Shown here piece by piece: positions 28,044-38,200 of a stretch of 56,913 nucleotides of DNA. Position numbers and translations under genes: made by a program. The stretch is from Marinovum sp. (lineage in GTDB: Bacteria; Pseudomonadota; Alphaproteobacteria; Rhodobacterales; Rhodobacteraceae): assembly GCA_022447495.1 (NCBI GenBank), contig JAKVBH010000028.1:1-56913 (forward strand), read 5' to 3'. Under the pieces are notes generated by a model that was not told the origin of the DNA, ran no database searches, and saw only the letters and a list, made by a program, of their open reading frames with translations. Positions within the stretch are counted from its first letter, which is position 1. The number at the start of each line of letters is the position of its first letter.

Positions 28044-29325
28044 CCAGCCCTCCAAACACACATTCACCGCCCACGAAAGTCGCGCGGACCTTGCCTTGAA
28101 GGCGCGCAGTATCGAATGGCGTGTTTTTGGATTTCGACTCAAGCTTGGTGCGGTCGATCATAACCGGGGCATCTGGGTCAAAGATCACAAGGTCGGCGGG
28201 AGCTCCTGGGCGAAGCGTACCAACATCAAGCCCGAGGCGCTTGGCGGGGGCCAAGGTCATCGCCCGGAACAATTGCGGCAATGTCAACGCGTCCGCGTGG
28301 TAGAGGCGCAAGGCGGCGGGAAGTAACGTTTCCAGTGCGACTGCACCTGCAGCAGCGATTTCATATGGCAGGCGTTTGCTTTCTTCATCTTGGGGCGTGT
28401 GCATGGAACTCAGCACATCAATGGCCCCCTCGCGGAGCGCTTCGACGACGGCCTGCCGGTCTTCTTCATCGCGCAACGGCGGTTTGACCTTAAAAAACGT
28501 GCGGTAGTCAGAGATATCCAACGCATTCAGCGTCAGGTGATGGATCGACGTGCCCGCTGTGATGTTGACTGCATTTGCCTTGGCGCGTGCCAGGGCAGGC
28601 AATGCTCGGGCGGTCGTGATCTGATCGATATGGAGCGCGGCACCTGTCATCTCACCGAGAGCAATCAAACGGTCGAGTTCCATGCGTTCTGCCATCGGCG
28701 ACGCGGCTGGAAGACCGCGCAGCGATGCGAATTTACCCGATGTGGCAACGGCGCCTTTGGACAAGATGCGCTCTTGGGCGTGCACCATCACGAGCGCATC
28801 TATGGCCTTGGCATAGGTCAACGCGCGGGAGAACACTTTGGTGTCTGCAATCACGTGGTCACAATCGGTAAACGCAACGGCACCCGCGTCTTTGAGAAAG
28901 CCAATCTCTGCCATCTCTTGGCCCGCACGCGCCTTGGTCAACGCCGCCATGTGATGCACACGAACGATTGCGTCCTCGGTCGCACGACGCGCCACGAATT
29001 CCAAGGCTTCCGGCGTGTCAATGGCGGGGTCTGTGTCGGGGCGTGTGATGATCGTCGTCACGCCCCCCGCAGCTGCAGCACGGCCAGCGGAAGCATAGCT
29101 TTCTTTATGCCGCTCACCCGGCTCACAGACTTTTACTCCCAGATCCACGATGCCAGGCGCACAGTATAGACCACGCCCATCGGTGACGTCGTCTGAGCTC
29201 AAAGTGGCGGCAGGATCTGTCCCACATGCGTCGATGAGTCCATCCAAAATGCGCAGCCAGCCAGTGGCAACCTCATCGGTTTCAGGGTCAACAAGTTTGA
29301 TATTTCTGATCAGGCGCGGTGCCAT
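28036..29325 (-). CDS. pyrX: Non-catalytic dihydroorotase homologue (PyrC'/PyrX type)
   Basis: This 429-residue amidohydrolase-fold protein resembles type I dihydroorotase but lacks its metal site. Where active enzymes have DLHVHLREPG, this one has DLGVKVCEPG, so both metal His are replaced (Gly63, Lys65). The later TDHAPH motif reads SMHTPQ, so the catalytic Asp is Met308, and the central HxxH-type segment is LHIDQITT. In several bacteria such inactive copies are needed to assemble the aspartate transcarbamoylase holoenzyme, and pyrB lies upstream in the same direction. The real dihydroorotase should be elsewhere. The frame opens four codons earlier (29337). Confidence 0.85.
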   Translation of the reverse strand: MAPRLIRNIKLVDPETDEVATGWLRILDGLIDACGTDPAATLSSDDVTDGRGLYCAPGIVDLGVKVCEPGERHKESYASAGRAAAAGGVTTIITRPDTDPAIDTPEALEFVARRATEDAIVRVHHMAALTKARAGQEMAEIGFLKDAGAVAFTDCDHVIADTKVFSRALTYAKAIDALVMVHAQERILSKGAVATSGKFASLRGLPAASPMAERMELDRLIALGEMTGAALHIDQITTARALPALARAKANAVNITAGTSIHHLTLNALDISDYRTFFKVKPPLRDEEDRQAVVEALREGAIDVLSSMHTPQDEESKRLPYEIAAAGAVALETLLPAALRLYHADALTLPQLFRAMTLAPAKRLGLDVGTLRPGAPADLVIFDPDAPVMIDRTKLESKSKNTPFDTARLQGKVRATFVGGECVFGGLDA

Positions 29326-29393
29326 ACGTGCCCCCAAAGTGGGTCTATGAGCTCGGCTCCGTGATGCCGGGAATTGCCGAGCAGAGCAAGCGG

Positions 29394-29495
29394 TTATCCC
29401 GCCACCCAGACCATGACGGCCACCAAAGCAAATAGAACCAACAGTGCAACCGTGGCAACGCGGCCCGACATTTTGGGGTCAGAGGGGTCAGACAT
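29394..29495 (-). CDS. 33-residue single-span membrane microprotein
   Basis: This small frame runs from the ATG at 29495 to a TAA at 29394. It encodes a short Ser/Asp/Pro N terminus (MSDPSDPKMSGR), one strongly hydrophobic helix (VATVALLVLFALVAVMVWVA) and a final Gly. AAGGAG lies 6-7 bases before the ATG, one of the best ribosome-binding sites nearby. It sits between the 176-residue membrane-protein gene and the dihydroorotase-like gene, in the same direction. The function is unknown; it could be a small regulatory or assembly peptide of a membrane complex. Confidence 0.6.
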   Translation of the reverse strand: MSDPSDPKMSGRVATVALLVLFALVAVMVWVAG

Positions 29496-29662
29496 AGGGT
29501 TCTCCTTTGTGGAAATGATTATGATGCAAGCGTGCGCATTGTCGAGACGCGATAATCATAGGTCAGAAGACCAATCTGGCGGCTAGCGGACAAAACGTAG
29601 ATTGCGTCAGGGAGGACAAAGCACAAACCTAGTGAGCTTATAGCTTGACGTGACCGATACGT

Positions 29663-30193
29663 TTAGACGGCCAACACTGCCCAGATCAAGGCAGCGAGCG
29701 CCACAGCCAAGGTCACCACAACCCAAAGTGCCTGTCTAAGTGGTTTGCCAGTGTTTTCTGAGGGATCTGGGTTTTGGAGTTGCCCTTGGGCGTTTGGGGT
29801 ATCGATATGTGTGGCCAATGGCACGGGCGCCGCAATTTCACCGAATGTCGCCACCCAACGGAGAGGGGGAAGAGGTGTCAGCACAGTTGGTAGGTCTTTG
29901 ATTGCGGCGGACCGCACGATCAAAAGCGAACCTGATAGATCGGTTAAAAGAGTTCCGTGGGGTGCCAGATCGTCCGGCGGAATGCCGTGACCCTCGGCGA
30001 GATAGGCTTGCAGTCCAAGTTCCGCCAAATCCGTAGTATCAAAAATCTCCCATTGATTTTCTGCGAGATGCGATTGTCCAAGATATGCGGCCACAGTCTC
30101 TGGCGCGCTGCGCAGGGCCTCCGCGTCTTGAGACGAGAGATCGAGCGCAAAAAGCCGGACAAGACCCGTTTCGCTTTCACGCACTTGCATCAT
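29663..30193 (-). CDS. Hypothetical tail-anchored protein in pyr operon
   Basis: The 176-residue protein has a soluble N-terminal domain of about 150 residues and one C-terminal membrane helix (LWVVVTLAVALAALIWAVLAV), so it is probably tail-anchored with the bulk in the cytoplasm. No known domain is recognised. Its start overlaps the stop of the bPH2-like gene by 4 bp, which suggests the two products form a pair. The 167 bp downstream contain no gene before the microprotein. Confidence 0.75.
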   Translation of the reverse strand: MMQVRESETGLVRLFALDLSSQDAEALRSAPETVAAYLGQSHLAENQWEIFDTTDLAELGLQAYLAEGHGIPPDDLAPHGTLLTDLSGSLLIVRSAAIKDLPTVLTPLPPLRWVATFGEIAAPVPLATHIDTPNAQGQLQNPDPSENTGKPLRQALWVVVTLAVALAALIWAVLAV

Positions 30194-30726
30194 GAAGTGT
30201 CGCCGTGTTTTCGTTGGACATCGCGCATCAAGCTCATGACGCTCCGCCCATCCTCAAGTTGCTCAAACCCCTTTCGGATTGATTGCAAAGCGCCACGTCG
30301 CCCCTTTTGGTACTCCGTCGCAAAGTATATGTCGCTCAATCCGTCCCGAATTTCGAGGTCCAAGGGCGATGCTTCTGTGATCGGGTAGCTTTTGAAGGTT
30401 TTGCGCCCAAACATGTCGCGGGCGATGATCGCTCGGCGGTCTGTTAACGTGTAAAACGTGTTTTTGCGGGCGAACATTTTCCAAAAGTGGATACCGACAA
30501 GATTATAGCTGCCAACACCAAAAAATAGCAGCCCGAACGTCCAAAAGTACCCACCAGCGGCGGACGCCATCACGATCCAAAAAATCGAAAAGCCCGTGAA
30601 AAACAGGAAGAAGAAGATGTGAAAAGGCGAGTCAAATTCCATGCGCAACTGTGCTTTGGGAGCGCCTTGCCAAAGGATTTCTTCGTCACTGTCGAGCAAG
30701 CCTTGCCATGCTTCGTTTTGGGTCAT
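30190..30726 (-). CDS. Membrane protein with bacterial PH-like domain
   Basis: The 178-residue protein has an N-terminal part (ILWQGAPKAQLRM), two membrane helices (IFFFLFFTGFSIFWIVMASA and the following stretch) and then a domain with FYTLTDRRAIIARDMFG, the typical start of YdbS-like bacterial PH domains. The start at 30726 is seven bases after the pyrB stop. It overlaps the next gene by 4 bp. The link to pyrimidine synthesis is not obvious. The PH domain assignment rests on the short motif and layout. Confidence 0.7.
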   Translation of the reverse strand: MTQNEAWQGLLDSDEEILWQGAPKAQLRMEFDSPFHIFFFLFFTGFSIFWIVMASAAGGYFWTFGLLFFGVGSYNLVGIHFWKMFARKNTFYTLTDRRAIIARDMFGRKTFKSYPITEASPLDLEIRDGLSDIYFATEYQKGRRGALQSIRKGFEQLEDGRSVMSLMRDVQRKHGDTS

Positions 30727-30733
30727 CGTGATG

Positions 30734-31684
30734 TCATACCTCGACTTCGCGTGGGCGGGCCTTGTGGTTGCGGGCGAGGAGGTCCATCGCCGCCATGCGC
30801 ACGGCGACACCCATCTCGACCTGTTCTTGGATGACCGAACGGTTGATGTCGTCGGCGATATCGCCATCGATCTCTACGCCGCGGTTCATTGGGCCGGGGT
30901 GCATGACAATGGCATCGGGCGCGGCGAGCGCCAGCTTCTCGGCGTCGAGACCGTAACGGTGGTAATATTCGCGTTCGGAGGGGATGAACCCGCCGTCCAT
31001 GCGTTCTTTTTGAAGGCGCAGCATCATGACCACGTCGGCATCTTGGATACCTTCGGCCATGTCGTGAAAGACCTCGACGCCAAACTCGCTCATGCCTGAG
31101 GGAATGAGCGTTGGCGGACCCACAAGGCGCACGCGGTTTTCCATTTTGCCGAGCAGGAGGATGTTCGATCGCGCCACGCGTGAATGGGCGATGTCGCCGC
31201 AAATCGCGATGCGCAAACGATGCAAGCGCCCTTTGGCACGGCGGATTGTCAGGGCATCCAACATCGCTTGGGTGGGGTGTTCATGCTTGCCGTCTCCGGC
31301 GTTGAGCACCGCGCAATTCACCTTTTGAGCCAGCAAATCCACCGCTCCCGATTGCGGGTGCCGCACCACCAACAAATCTGGATGCATGGCATTGAGCGTA
31401 AGCGCCGTGTCGATGAGGGTCTCACCCTTCTTGGTCGAGCTTGTTTGCATCGCCATGTTCATCACGTCTGCGCCAAGGCGTTTGCCCGCGAGCTCGAAAC
31501 TCGCCTGAGTGCGGGTTGAGTTCTCAAAGAACATGTTGATTTGGGTCAGGCCCGCCAAGGCATCGCTGTGCTTGCTCGCCGAACGGTTGAGGTCCACGTA
31601 TTGATCGGCCAGATCCAAGAGCGCTGTGATCTCGGTTGGATGCAGAGGCTCGATCCCTAGAAGATGGCGTTGCGTGAAGGTCAT
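30734..31684 (-). CDS. pyrB: Aspartate carbamoyltransferase catalytic subunit
   Basis: This 316-residue enzyme performs the first committed pyrimidine step, joining carbamoyl phosphate and aspartate. The carbamoyl phosphate motif [20 protein letters not shown] is intact, as are [13 protein letters not shown] and [12 protein letters not shown]. No pyrI regulatory gene follows. A catalytically dead PyrC homologue lies downstream in the same direction, which fits the dodecameric PyrB/PyrC' type of enzyme. Start 31684 ([11 protein letters not shown]) is the family start; the frame extends upstream into sequence without conservation. Confidence 0.96.
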   Translation of the reverse strand: MTFTQRHLLGIEPLHPTEITALLDLADQYVDLNRSASKHSDALAGLTQINMFFENSTRTQASFELAGKRLGADVMNMAMQTSSTKKGETLIDTALTLNAMHPDLLVVRHPQSGAVDLLAQKVNCAVLNAGDGKHEHPTQAMLDALTIRRAKGRLHRLRIAICGDIAHSRVARSNILLLGKMENRVRLVGPPTLIPSGMSEFGVEVFHDMAEGIQDADVVMMLRLQKERMDGGFIPSEREYYHRYGLDAEKLALAAPDAIVMHPGPMNRGVEIDGDIADDINRSVIQEQVEMGVAVRMAAMDLLARNHKARPREVEV

Positions 31685-31832
31685 GGGGCTCCCCGTGGCG
31701 GCTCTCTTGCGGGTATAGGCCTCGGTCGCTGTGCATTCAACGGCGCGTGCGATGGAATTGCCGCAAAGAAGGTGCAAGGCGATGTGGTGGAATCGTTTCC
31801 CTTCTCCGCGCGCTGCGCTAGGCTCTGGCGGT

Positions 31833-32606
31833 ATGGAATGGTCTGAGCATATCGCATTGCGCGCAGCGCTTGAGTGGCAGTTGGATGCCGGGGTGAGCGA
31901 TGCGGTCGCTGAGGCGCCTATTGATCGTTTTGCCGTTCCGGCCCCCGCGCCTGAGACAAAGGCCAAAGAGAGCCAGCCAGCACCTACGTTGGCTAGTGTC
32001 AAGCCCGTGGAAGCTGATCCAGTCGCAGAGGCGGAGTTTTCTGCCACACGCGCCGGTGATCGTGATGCATTGCGGGCGACTTTGGGCGCGTTTGAGCATT
32101 GTGAACTCAAGCGAGGCGCTCGCAATTTGGTGTTCTCCGACGGTGTGCCAAATGCCCAAGTGATGATCATCGGCGAAGCGCCGGGCAGAGATGAAGATCG
32201 CGAAGGTCGCCCCTTTGTGGGCCGGGCGGGTCAGTTGCTTGATAAGATGCTGGCTGCGATTGGCCTGAGCCGCCAAGAGAGCGTCTACATAACCAATGTT
32301 CTGCCATGGCGTCCTCCACAAAACCGCGACCCCAAGCCTGATGAGATTGCAATGATGCGCCCGTTTGTGAGCCGCCATGTGGAACTTATCGCACCCAAAG
32401 CGGTCATTTTGATGGGCAACATCTCCTGCGATGCGGCATTGCGCAAACGTGGGATCACGCGGTTGCGGGGGACGTGGACCGAAGGCTATGGCGCACCGGC
32501 CTTGCCGATGTTTCATCCGGCCTATCTTTTGCGAAACCCAGCGGCCAAAAGAGCGGCGTGGGCTGATTTATTGTCGCTCAAAGCGCGTCTGGAGAATGTG
32601 ACATGA
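31833..32606 (+). CDS. Family 4-like uracil-DNA glycosylase
   Basis: The 257-residue protein has an unconserved N-terminal region of about 80 residues and a glycosylase domain. Motif A is [20 protein letters not shown], followed by [17 protein letters not shown] and motif [13 protein letters not shown]. It removes uracil from DNA. Three of the four iron-sulfur Cys of family 4 are replaced (Phe87, Trp159, Met175), and only Cys90 remains, so a 4Fe-4S cluster is unlikely. It is divergent from pyrB. The stop overlaps the next gene (ATGA). The start at 31833 is preferred; the open frame reaches 31731. Confidence 0.88.
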   Translation: MEWSEHIALRAALEWQLDAGVSDAVAEAPIDRFAVPAPAPETKAKESQPAPTLASVKPVEADPVAEAEFSATRAGDRDALRATLGAFEHCELKRGARNLVFSDGVPNAQVMIIGEAPGRDEDREGRPFVGRAGQLLDKMLAAIGLSRQESVYITNVLPWRPPQNRDPKPDEIAMMRPFVSRHVELIAPKAVILMGNISCDAALRKRGITRLRGTWTEGYGAPALPMFHPAYLLRNPAAKRAAWADLLSLKARLENVT

Positions 32607-33160
32607 GACCCCTGTCTGCCATCGTCTTGGCGCTTTTCGGGACAGTTGCGTGGGCAGAGACGGACACCCATCCCTGGTCGCCGCTCTTTGAAAATAATGA
32701 GGTGACCAAAACTTCAAATGGCGTTGAGCTCATCAACTTGCCCAACTCCATTCTTGTGTCTCGACGGATGGAGAACAATGGTTGGGCCTACAGCGGTACC
32801 GACAGTTCTGGCCTAGGTGCGGTGGCCTGCTTGGCGCAGATCTATGTTGAGATCAACACAATGGCGCAGACATGCCCGAATGTGTTCACCGAGGGCGAAA
32901 ACGAGCGGTTGTCAGATACCCTGGCGGCATTGGCGGCGTTTTATGCGACCAATGACATTCCGCCCAAACCAGAGGCCCAGTTTTGGGACGAGGTTGCTCA
33001 GCACCGGGTGGTGGATGCACCGGATGTATGTCCCACACGCGCGGGCGACATTGCGATCATCCAAGACCGCGCGCGGACCTGGCTATCGGACGATATTCTG
33101 GCACAAGTGACCAAAAGCCTCTCCGTCCCTCGCTTTCCTGTTTCCAACCCCTGTTTCTGA
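32603..33160 (+). CDS. Secreted hypothetical protein
   Basis: The 185-residue protein has a clear signal peptide ([18 protein letters not shown], cleavage likely after AWA). The mature part has four Cys (in AVACLAQ, AQTCPNV, DVCPTRA and the C-terminal NPCF), which could form two disulfides in the periplasm. No domain was recognised. It overlaps the glycosylase stop by 4 bp and is followed by moaB 7 bp later, so the three genes are probably one transcript. Confidence 0.75.
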   Translation: MRPLSAIVLALFGTVAWAETDTHPWSPLFENNEVTKTSNGVELINLPNSILVSRRMENNGWAYSGTDSSGLGAVACLAQIYVEINTMAQTCPNVFTEGENERLSDTLAALAAFYATNDIPPKPEAQFWDEVAQHRVVDAPDVCPTRAGDIAIIQDRARTWLSDDILAQVTKSLSVPRFPVSNPCF

Positions 33161-33167
33161 GGACGTC

Positions 33168-33710
33168 ATGAGCCGGGTTGACATGACACGAGACTTTATG
33201 GCCGTCAAAATCGCCGTTCTTACGGTAAGTGACACGCGCAGCCTCTCTGACGACACCTCGGGTGAAACGCTTGTTGGGCGTATCCAAGCCGCGGGTCACA
33301 TTCTGGCGGATCGCAAGATTTTGCCCGACGAACGCGGTGAGATTGCCGACCAATTGCGCGTCTGGTGTGCGGACCCGGGGATCGATGTGGTCATCTCAAC
33401 CGGCGGCACCGGCCTGACGGGGCGAGACGTGAGTGTGGAGGCCCATCGCGATGTCTATGAGAAAGAGATCGATGCGTTTGGGACTGTGTTTACCATGGTC
33501 TCGATGCAGAAAATTGGCACCTCAGCGGTGCAATCTCGTGCCACTGCGGGCGTGGCAAAAGGCACCTACCTCTTTGCCCTTCCGGGAAGTCCCGGGGCAT
33601 GCAGAGACGCTTGGGATGAAATCTTGGTCAAACAATTCGATTATCGCCACCGACCTTGTAACTTTGTCGAGATTTTTCCGCGTCTAGATGAAAAACTTCG
33701 ACGGAAGTAA
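33168..33710 (+). CDS. moaB: Molybdenum cofactor biosynthesis protein MoaB
   Basis: This 180-residue MoaB/MogA-type protein acts in molybdopterin adenylylation. The signature ISTGGTGLTGRDVSVEA is complete, and the C-terminal LFALPGSPGACRDAWDEIL matches the family. Alternative starts are at 33183 and 33198 (MAVKIAVLTVSDTR). It is apart from the main molybdenum-cofactor operon at 46.4-50.5 kb. Confidence 0.94.
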   Translation: MSRVDMTRDFMAVKIAVLTVSDTRSLSDDTSGETLVGRIQAAGHILADRKILPDERGEIADQLRVWCADPGIDVVISTGGTGLTGRDVSVEAHRDVYEKEIDAFGTVFTMVSMQKIGTSAVQSRATAGVAKGTYLFALPGSPGACRDAWDEILVKQFDYRHRPCNFVEIFPRLDEKLRRK

Positions 33711-33742
33711 TCAGGCCCAACGTATCATAGGTTAAGCATCTG

Positions 33743-33767
33743 CGCGTTTGTCAGCTTGGCAGACGCG
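33743..33767 (+). terminator. Hairpin between moaB and the RND genes
   Basis: A 10-bp stem with two G-U pairs, CGCGTTTGTC (33743-33752) with GGCAGACGCG (33758-33767), has a 5-base loop and no T run. It may be a factor-dependent or weak terminator of the moaB transcript, or a leader structure of the pump operon. Confidence 0.35.
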
Positions 33768-33816
33768 TCATACGCCATACATCTTGAGCAGCCAGTCAAA
33801 TTAGGGACAAGCGTAG

Positions 33817-35280
33817 ATGAGATTTTTGAGGCAAAGCCTGACAGGCTTATTCCTACTCTCAGTGACATTGGGTTTGTTGATCTGGGCGGGGAGCCTTGTG
33901 CGCGACGCCGTCCAAGAGCGCATGGCCCGCGAGGATCGGCCGCGCCCGGCCCGCGAACGTGTCTTTGCTGTGAATGTTGTGCGCGCCGAACCTACGGAAG
34001 TGACCCCGCTTCTCAGCGCTTTTGGCGAGGTTGAAAGCCGCCGCACGTTGGAAATTCGCGCGGCAACGCCTGGCCAAATTGTTGAGATCGCGGAGGGTTT
34101 CGAAGACGGCGCGGATGTCGTAGAAGGCGCACTTTTGATGCGCATCGACCCTTCGGCCGCCGAAGAGGCGCTGGCCCGAGCCGAAGTGGACGTACAAGAC
34201 GCCGAAGCCGAGCTGCGCGACGCCGAAGCGGCGATTGTTCTGGCCAACGATGAATTGGCGGCAGCGGAAGAACAGTCGGAGCTACGCCAACGCGCTTTTG
34301 CGCGCCAAGTGGATTTGTCGGACCGCGGTGTTGGCACCGCCGCGGCGGTGGAAACAGCCGAAATTGCGGCGTCATCTGCGCGTCAAGCAGTCCTCACACG
34401 GCGCCAAGCACTCGCCCAGGCCAACGCTAGAATGGAGCAAGCGCGTACGCGGCGTGTGCGCGGTCAGATCAGTCTATCTGAGGCAGAGCGCAAGCTAGGT
34501 GATACTGAAATTCGGGCTCGGTTCTCGGGCAAATTGAGCGATGTAACCGCAATTGCGGGCGGGCTTGTCACAACCAATGAACGGCTCGCGCAATTGGTTG
34601 ATCCCAACGCGCTTGAGGTGGCGGTGCGCGTCCCAACCGAAGCCTTTGCTCGATTGCTGGATGAAAATGGCGCACTGCGTCCTGCACCTGTTCGCATCGT
34701 TCTCGACGTGTTGGGTGTGGATATGGTCAGCGAAGGTGTTCTGGTCCGCGACAGCGCGGCCGTGGCTGAAGGCCAAACCGGGCGTCTGGTCTTTGCACGA
34801 CTGCACTCTCCACGCGGTCTGAAGCCAGGTGATTTCGTGTCGGTTGAAATCGAAGAACCGAAGCTCAACTGGGTGATTGTGTTGCCTGCTATGGCCATCA
34901 ATGCTGCAAATGAGGTGTTGGTTGTGGGCGAAGAAGATCGTCTGGAAGCTGTTTCGGTTAACCCATTACGCCGCCAAGGAAATGACGTGTTGGTGCGGTC
35001 TCGCGGCTTGGCTGGACGCGAGGTCGTGGCTGAACGCTCTCCGCTCTTGGGGGCTGGGATCAAAGTGCGTCCCCTGCGGCCAACTGGTGAAGGTGAGGTC
35101 GCGCTCGAAGAGCCCGAAATGGTACAGCTTGACCCTGAGCGCCGCGCCAAACTCTTGGCGTTCGTAGAGGCCAACGGCCGTATTCCTGCAGAAGCCAAGG
35201 CCCGGATATTGAGCCAGCTGCAGCGAGACGAAGTGCCTGTACGCATGGTCAACCGGATCGAAGGCCGGATGGGAGGCTAA
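33817..35280 (+). CDS. RND efflux periplasmic adaptor (HlyD/MFP family)
   Basis: This 487-residue adaptor has an N-terminal membrane anchor (LTGLFLLSVTLGLLIWAG), a split lipoyl domain, a long alpha-helical hairpin rich in Ala, Glu and Arg (about residues 115-225), and beta-barrel and membrane-proximal domains. The C terminus carries an extra helical segment of about 55 residues (MVQLDPERRAKLLAFVE onwards), which is unusual for the family. It connects the RND pump encoded next (1-base gap) to an outer membrane channel. The substrate is unknown. The gene upstream, moaB, is 106 bp away and unrelated. Confidence 0.9.
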   Translation: MRFLRQSLTGLFLLSVTLGLLIWAGSLVRDAVQERMAREDRPRPARERVFAVNVVRAEPTEVTPLLSAFGEVESRRTLEIRAATPGQIVEIAEGFEDGADVVEGALLMRIDPSAAEEALARAEVDVQDAEAELRDAEAAIVLANDELAAAEEQSELRQRAFARQVDLSDRGVGTAAAVETAEIAASSARQAVLTRRQALAQANARMEQARTRRVRGQISLSEAERKLGDTEIRARFSGKLSDVTAIAGGLVTTNERLAQLVDPNALEVAVRVPTEAFARLLDENGALRPAPVRIVLDVLGVDMVSEGVLVRDSAAVAEGQTGRLVFARLHSPRGLKPGDFVSVEIEEPKLNWVIVLPAMAINAANEVLVVGEEDRLEAVSVNPLRRQGNDVLVRSRGLAGREVVAERSPLLGAGIKVRPLRPTGEGEVALEEPEMVQLDPERRAKLLAFVEANGRIPAEAKARILSQLQRDEVPVRMVNRIEGRMGG

Positions 35281-35281
35281 G

Positions 35282-38200
35282 ATGGCGGCGCGTTTTATGC
35301 CCGCTAGGGGCCTCTTTGACTACATGGCGCGCCACAAAACGCTCGCTAACCTCCTGATGATCTTGATGTTGGCCGCAGGTGCGCTTGCGTTTCCCAACAT
35401 GCGGGCGCAGTTCTTTCCTGATGTGATTGTCGACGATGTTTCGGTGCGCGTTGTGTGGGACGGCGCGGGCGCAGAAGACGTGGATAGCGCGATCGTCCAG
35501 ACCCTTGAACCTGCATTGCTCGCCGTAGAAGGCGTGACAGGGTCGGAGGCGCAGAGTTCGGAAGGGCGCGCCTATATCAAGCTGGAATTTGAGCCCGGGT
35601 GGGACATGGCCCGTGGTGCCGAAGATGTGCAAAGCGCGCTCGATCTGGTGGCTACGTTGCCCCAGGATGCCGAAGCCCCCTTGATCCGGCGCGGCACATG
35701 GCGTGACCGGGTGACAGACGTTGTGATCACCGGACCGGTGGGCGTTGATCAACTGGGGCGTTTCGCCGATGAATTCATTGCCCGTTTGTTTGTCGAAGGT
35801 GTCACGCGGACCACCATCCGCGGCCTAGCTGCGCCAGAGACTGTGGTGGAAGTGCCATCCATCGCGTTGATCCAAAACGATGTGACCATGGCTCAAATTG
35901 CCCAAGCGATTGCCGCTGAGGTGGACACTGACCCTGCTGGCGATGTTTCTGGAGCATCTGCCCGTGTGCGCACTGGCGTTGAAAAACGCTCCGCCGATCA
36001 GATTGTGGCGATTGTCCTGCGCTCCAACCCGGACGGCTCCAAGCTTACCGTGGGAGATATCGCGCAAGTGCGTGTTGAGGGCATCGACCGCGAGCGCAGC
36101 TATTTTGTAAGCACAAATCAAGCGATTTCGATCCGTGTGGATCGCTCGGCCCAAGGCGACGCCATCGACATCCAACGAGATGTCGAAAAAGTCGCTGAGG
36201 AATTTGCCGCTATTTTGCCGGATGGCACGGAGGTCCAACTCATTCGCACCCGCGCGGAGGCCATCACCGGGCGTTTAGATATCTTGCTCGACAACGGTTT
36301 GGTGGGCCTCGGGCTTGTGGTCGCGCTGCTCTTTTTCTTTCTCAATGCCCGCACGGCGTTTTGGGTCGCGGCGGGTATCCCTGTGGCTATGTTTGCGGCC
36401 ATCGCATTCATGTATGCGGCCGGTCTGACGATCAATATGATCTCGCTTTTTGCCTTGATCATCACGCTGGGGATTGTTGTCGATGACGCCATTGTGGTGG
36501 GCGAACACGCGGACTTTAGGTATCGCAATCTGGGAGAAGATCCCTATACAGCAGCGGCCAATGCCGCAAAACGCATGGCACTGCCTGTCTTTGCCGCCAC
36601 GTTGACTACCGTCACCGCCTTTTTCGGCCTCACAGCGATTGGTGGGCGGTTCGGCGATTTGATCCGCGACATCCCGTTCACTGTGATCGTGGTGCTTTTG
36701 GCCTCGCTCATCGAGTGTTTTTTAATCTTGCCGCACCACATGGCCAAGGCGCTCCAGCAGCAGGTGAAAGACCATTGGTACGATTGGCCCTCGAAGCAGG
36801 TGAATTGCGCCTTCGAAGCGTTCCGTGATTACCTGTTCCGGCCGTTCATGGCGGGTGTTATTTGGGCCCGCTACGCCGTTGTGGCAGGGGTCTTCGTCCT
36901 GCTAGCATCTCAGATAGCTTTGTTTATTGGCGGCGATGTGACTTGGCGGTTCTTTAACGCCCCGGAACGCTCTTCTATAACGGGTAACTTCGCGATGGCT
37001 CCGGGCGCAACCCGCGCCGAAACGCTGCAAATGATGCGCGAAATGCAGCGCGCCACCGAAGAGCTTGGCGCGCAATACGAAGAACGTCATGGGCGCAATC
37101 CGATCTCGTATGTGGTTGCCGAAATCGGCGGCAACGCGGGCCGCGGGTTGGCGGGTTCGGAAACCAAAGACACAGATCAACTGGGCGGCATTTCCATCGA
37201 ATTGATTGATGCTGACCTGCGTCCCTATTCGGCGTTTGCCTTTGTGGGCGAGTTGCAAGACACCGTGCGCCGCCATCCGATGGTGGAAACCGTGTCCTTC
37301 CGTGGTTGGCGCTCGGGGCCTGGAGGGGACGCGCTGGATGTCCAATTTTTTGGCGCATCGGCAGAGATTTTGAAGGCGGCCTCCGAAGACCTCAAACGCG
37401 CCTTGGCGCAATTCGCCGAAGTTTCGGCGGTTGAGGATAACTTGGCTTATGACAAAGAGGAACTGATCCTTGAGCTGACGCCTCAGGGCCTTGCTCTTGG
37501 CTTCACCATTGATGAACTTGGCCGTGTCTTGCGCAATCGGTTGGCGGGTATTGAAGCAGCAAGCTATCCCGATGGGCCGCGCTCGGCCACGATCAGGATC
37601 GAACTTCCAAGTGGCGAACTTACCGCGGATTTCTTGGAGCGTACGCAGATGCGCTCGCCCACTGGCGTTTATGTTCCGTTGGCAGACATTGTATCGCTTG
37701 AGCGGCGAACGGGCTTCTCAACGGTGCGCCGTGAAAACGGGTTGCGCGTGATTTCGGTGACCGGGGATATCTCTGAAGACGATCCCACGCGTGCAGAGGT
37801 CATAACACAATCGCTCGAGACCGAGATTTTGCCTCGCATCGCTGAAGAGCGCCAAATCGACTACCGCCTCGCGGGGCTGTCAGAGCAAGAAGATAACTTC
37901 CTGGCAGATACGCGCATGGGTGGGATTTTGGTCCTCACTGGAATTTATCTTGTGCTGTCTTGGGTTTTTGCCAGTTGGACCCGGCCATTGGTTGTGATGG
38001 CGATTATCCCCTTTGGTCTTGTGGGCACAATTTATGGTCATTACGTCTGGGATGTTCCGCTGAGTATGTTCACGGTTGTGGGGCTTTTGGGCATGACGGG
38101 GATCATCATCAACGATTCAATCGTGTTGGTGACCACCATCGATGAGAAAGCGCGCGAACGCGGGATCATTCCAGCGATCATCGATGGCGCTACAGATCGT

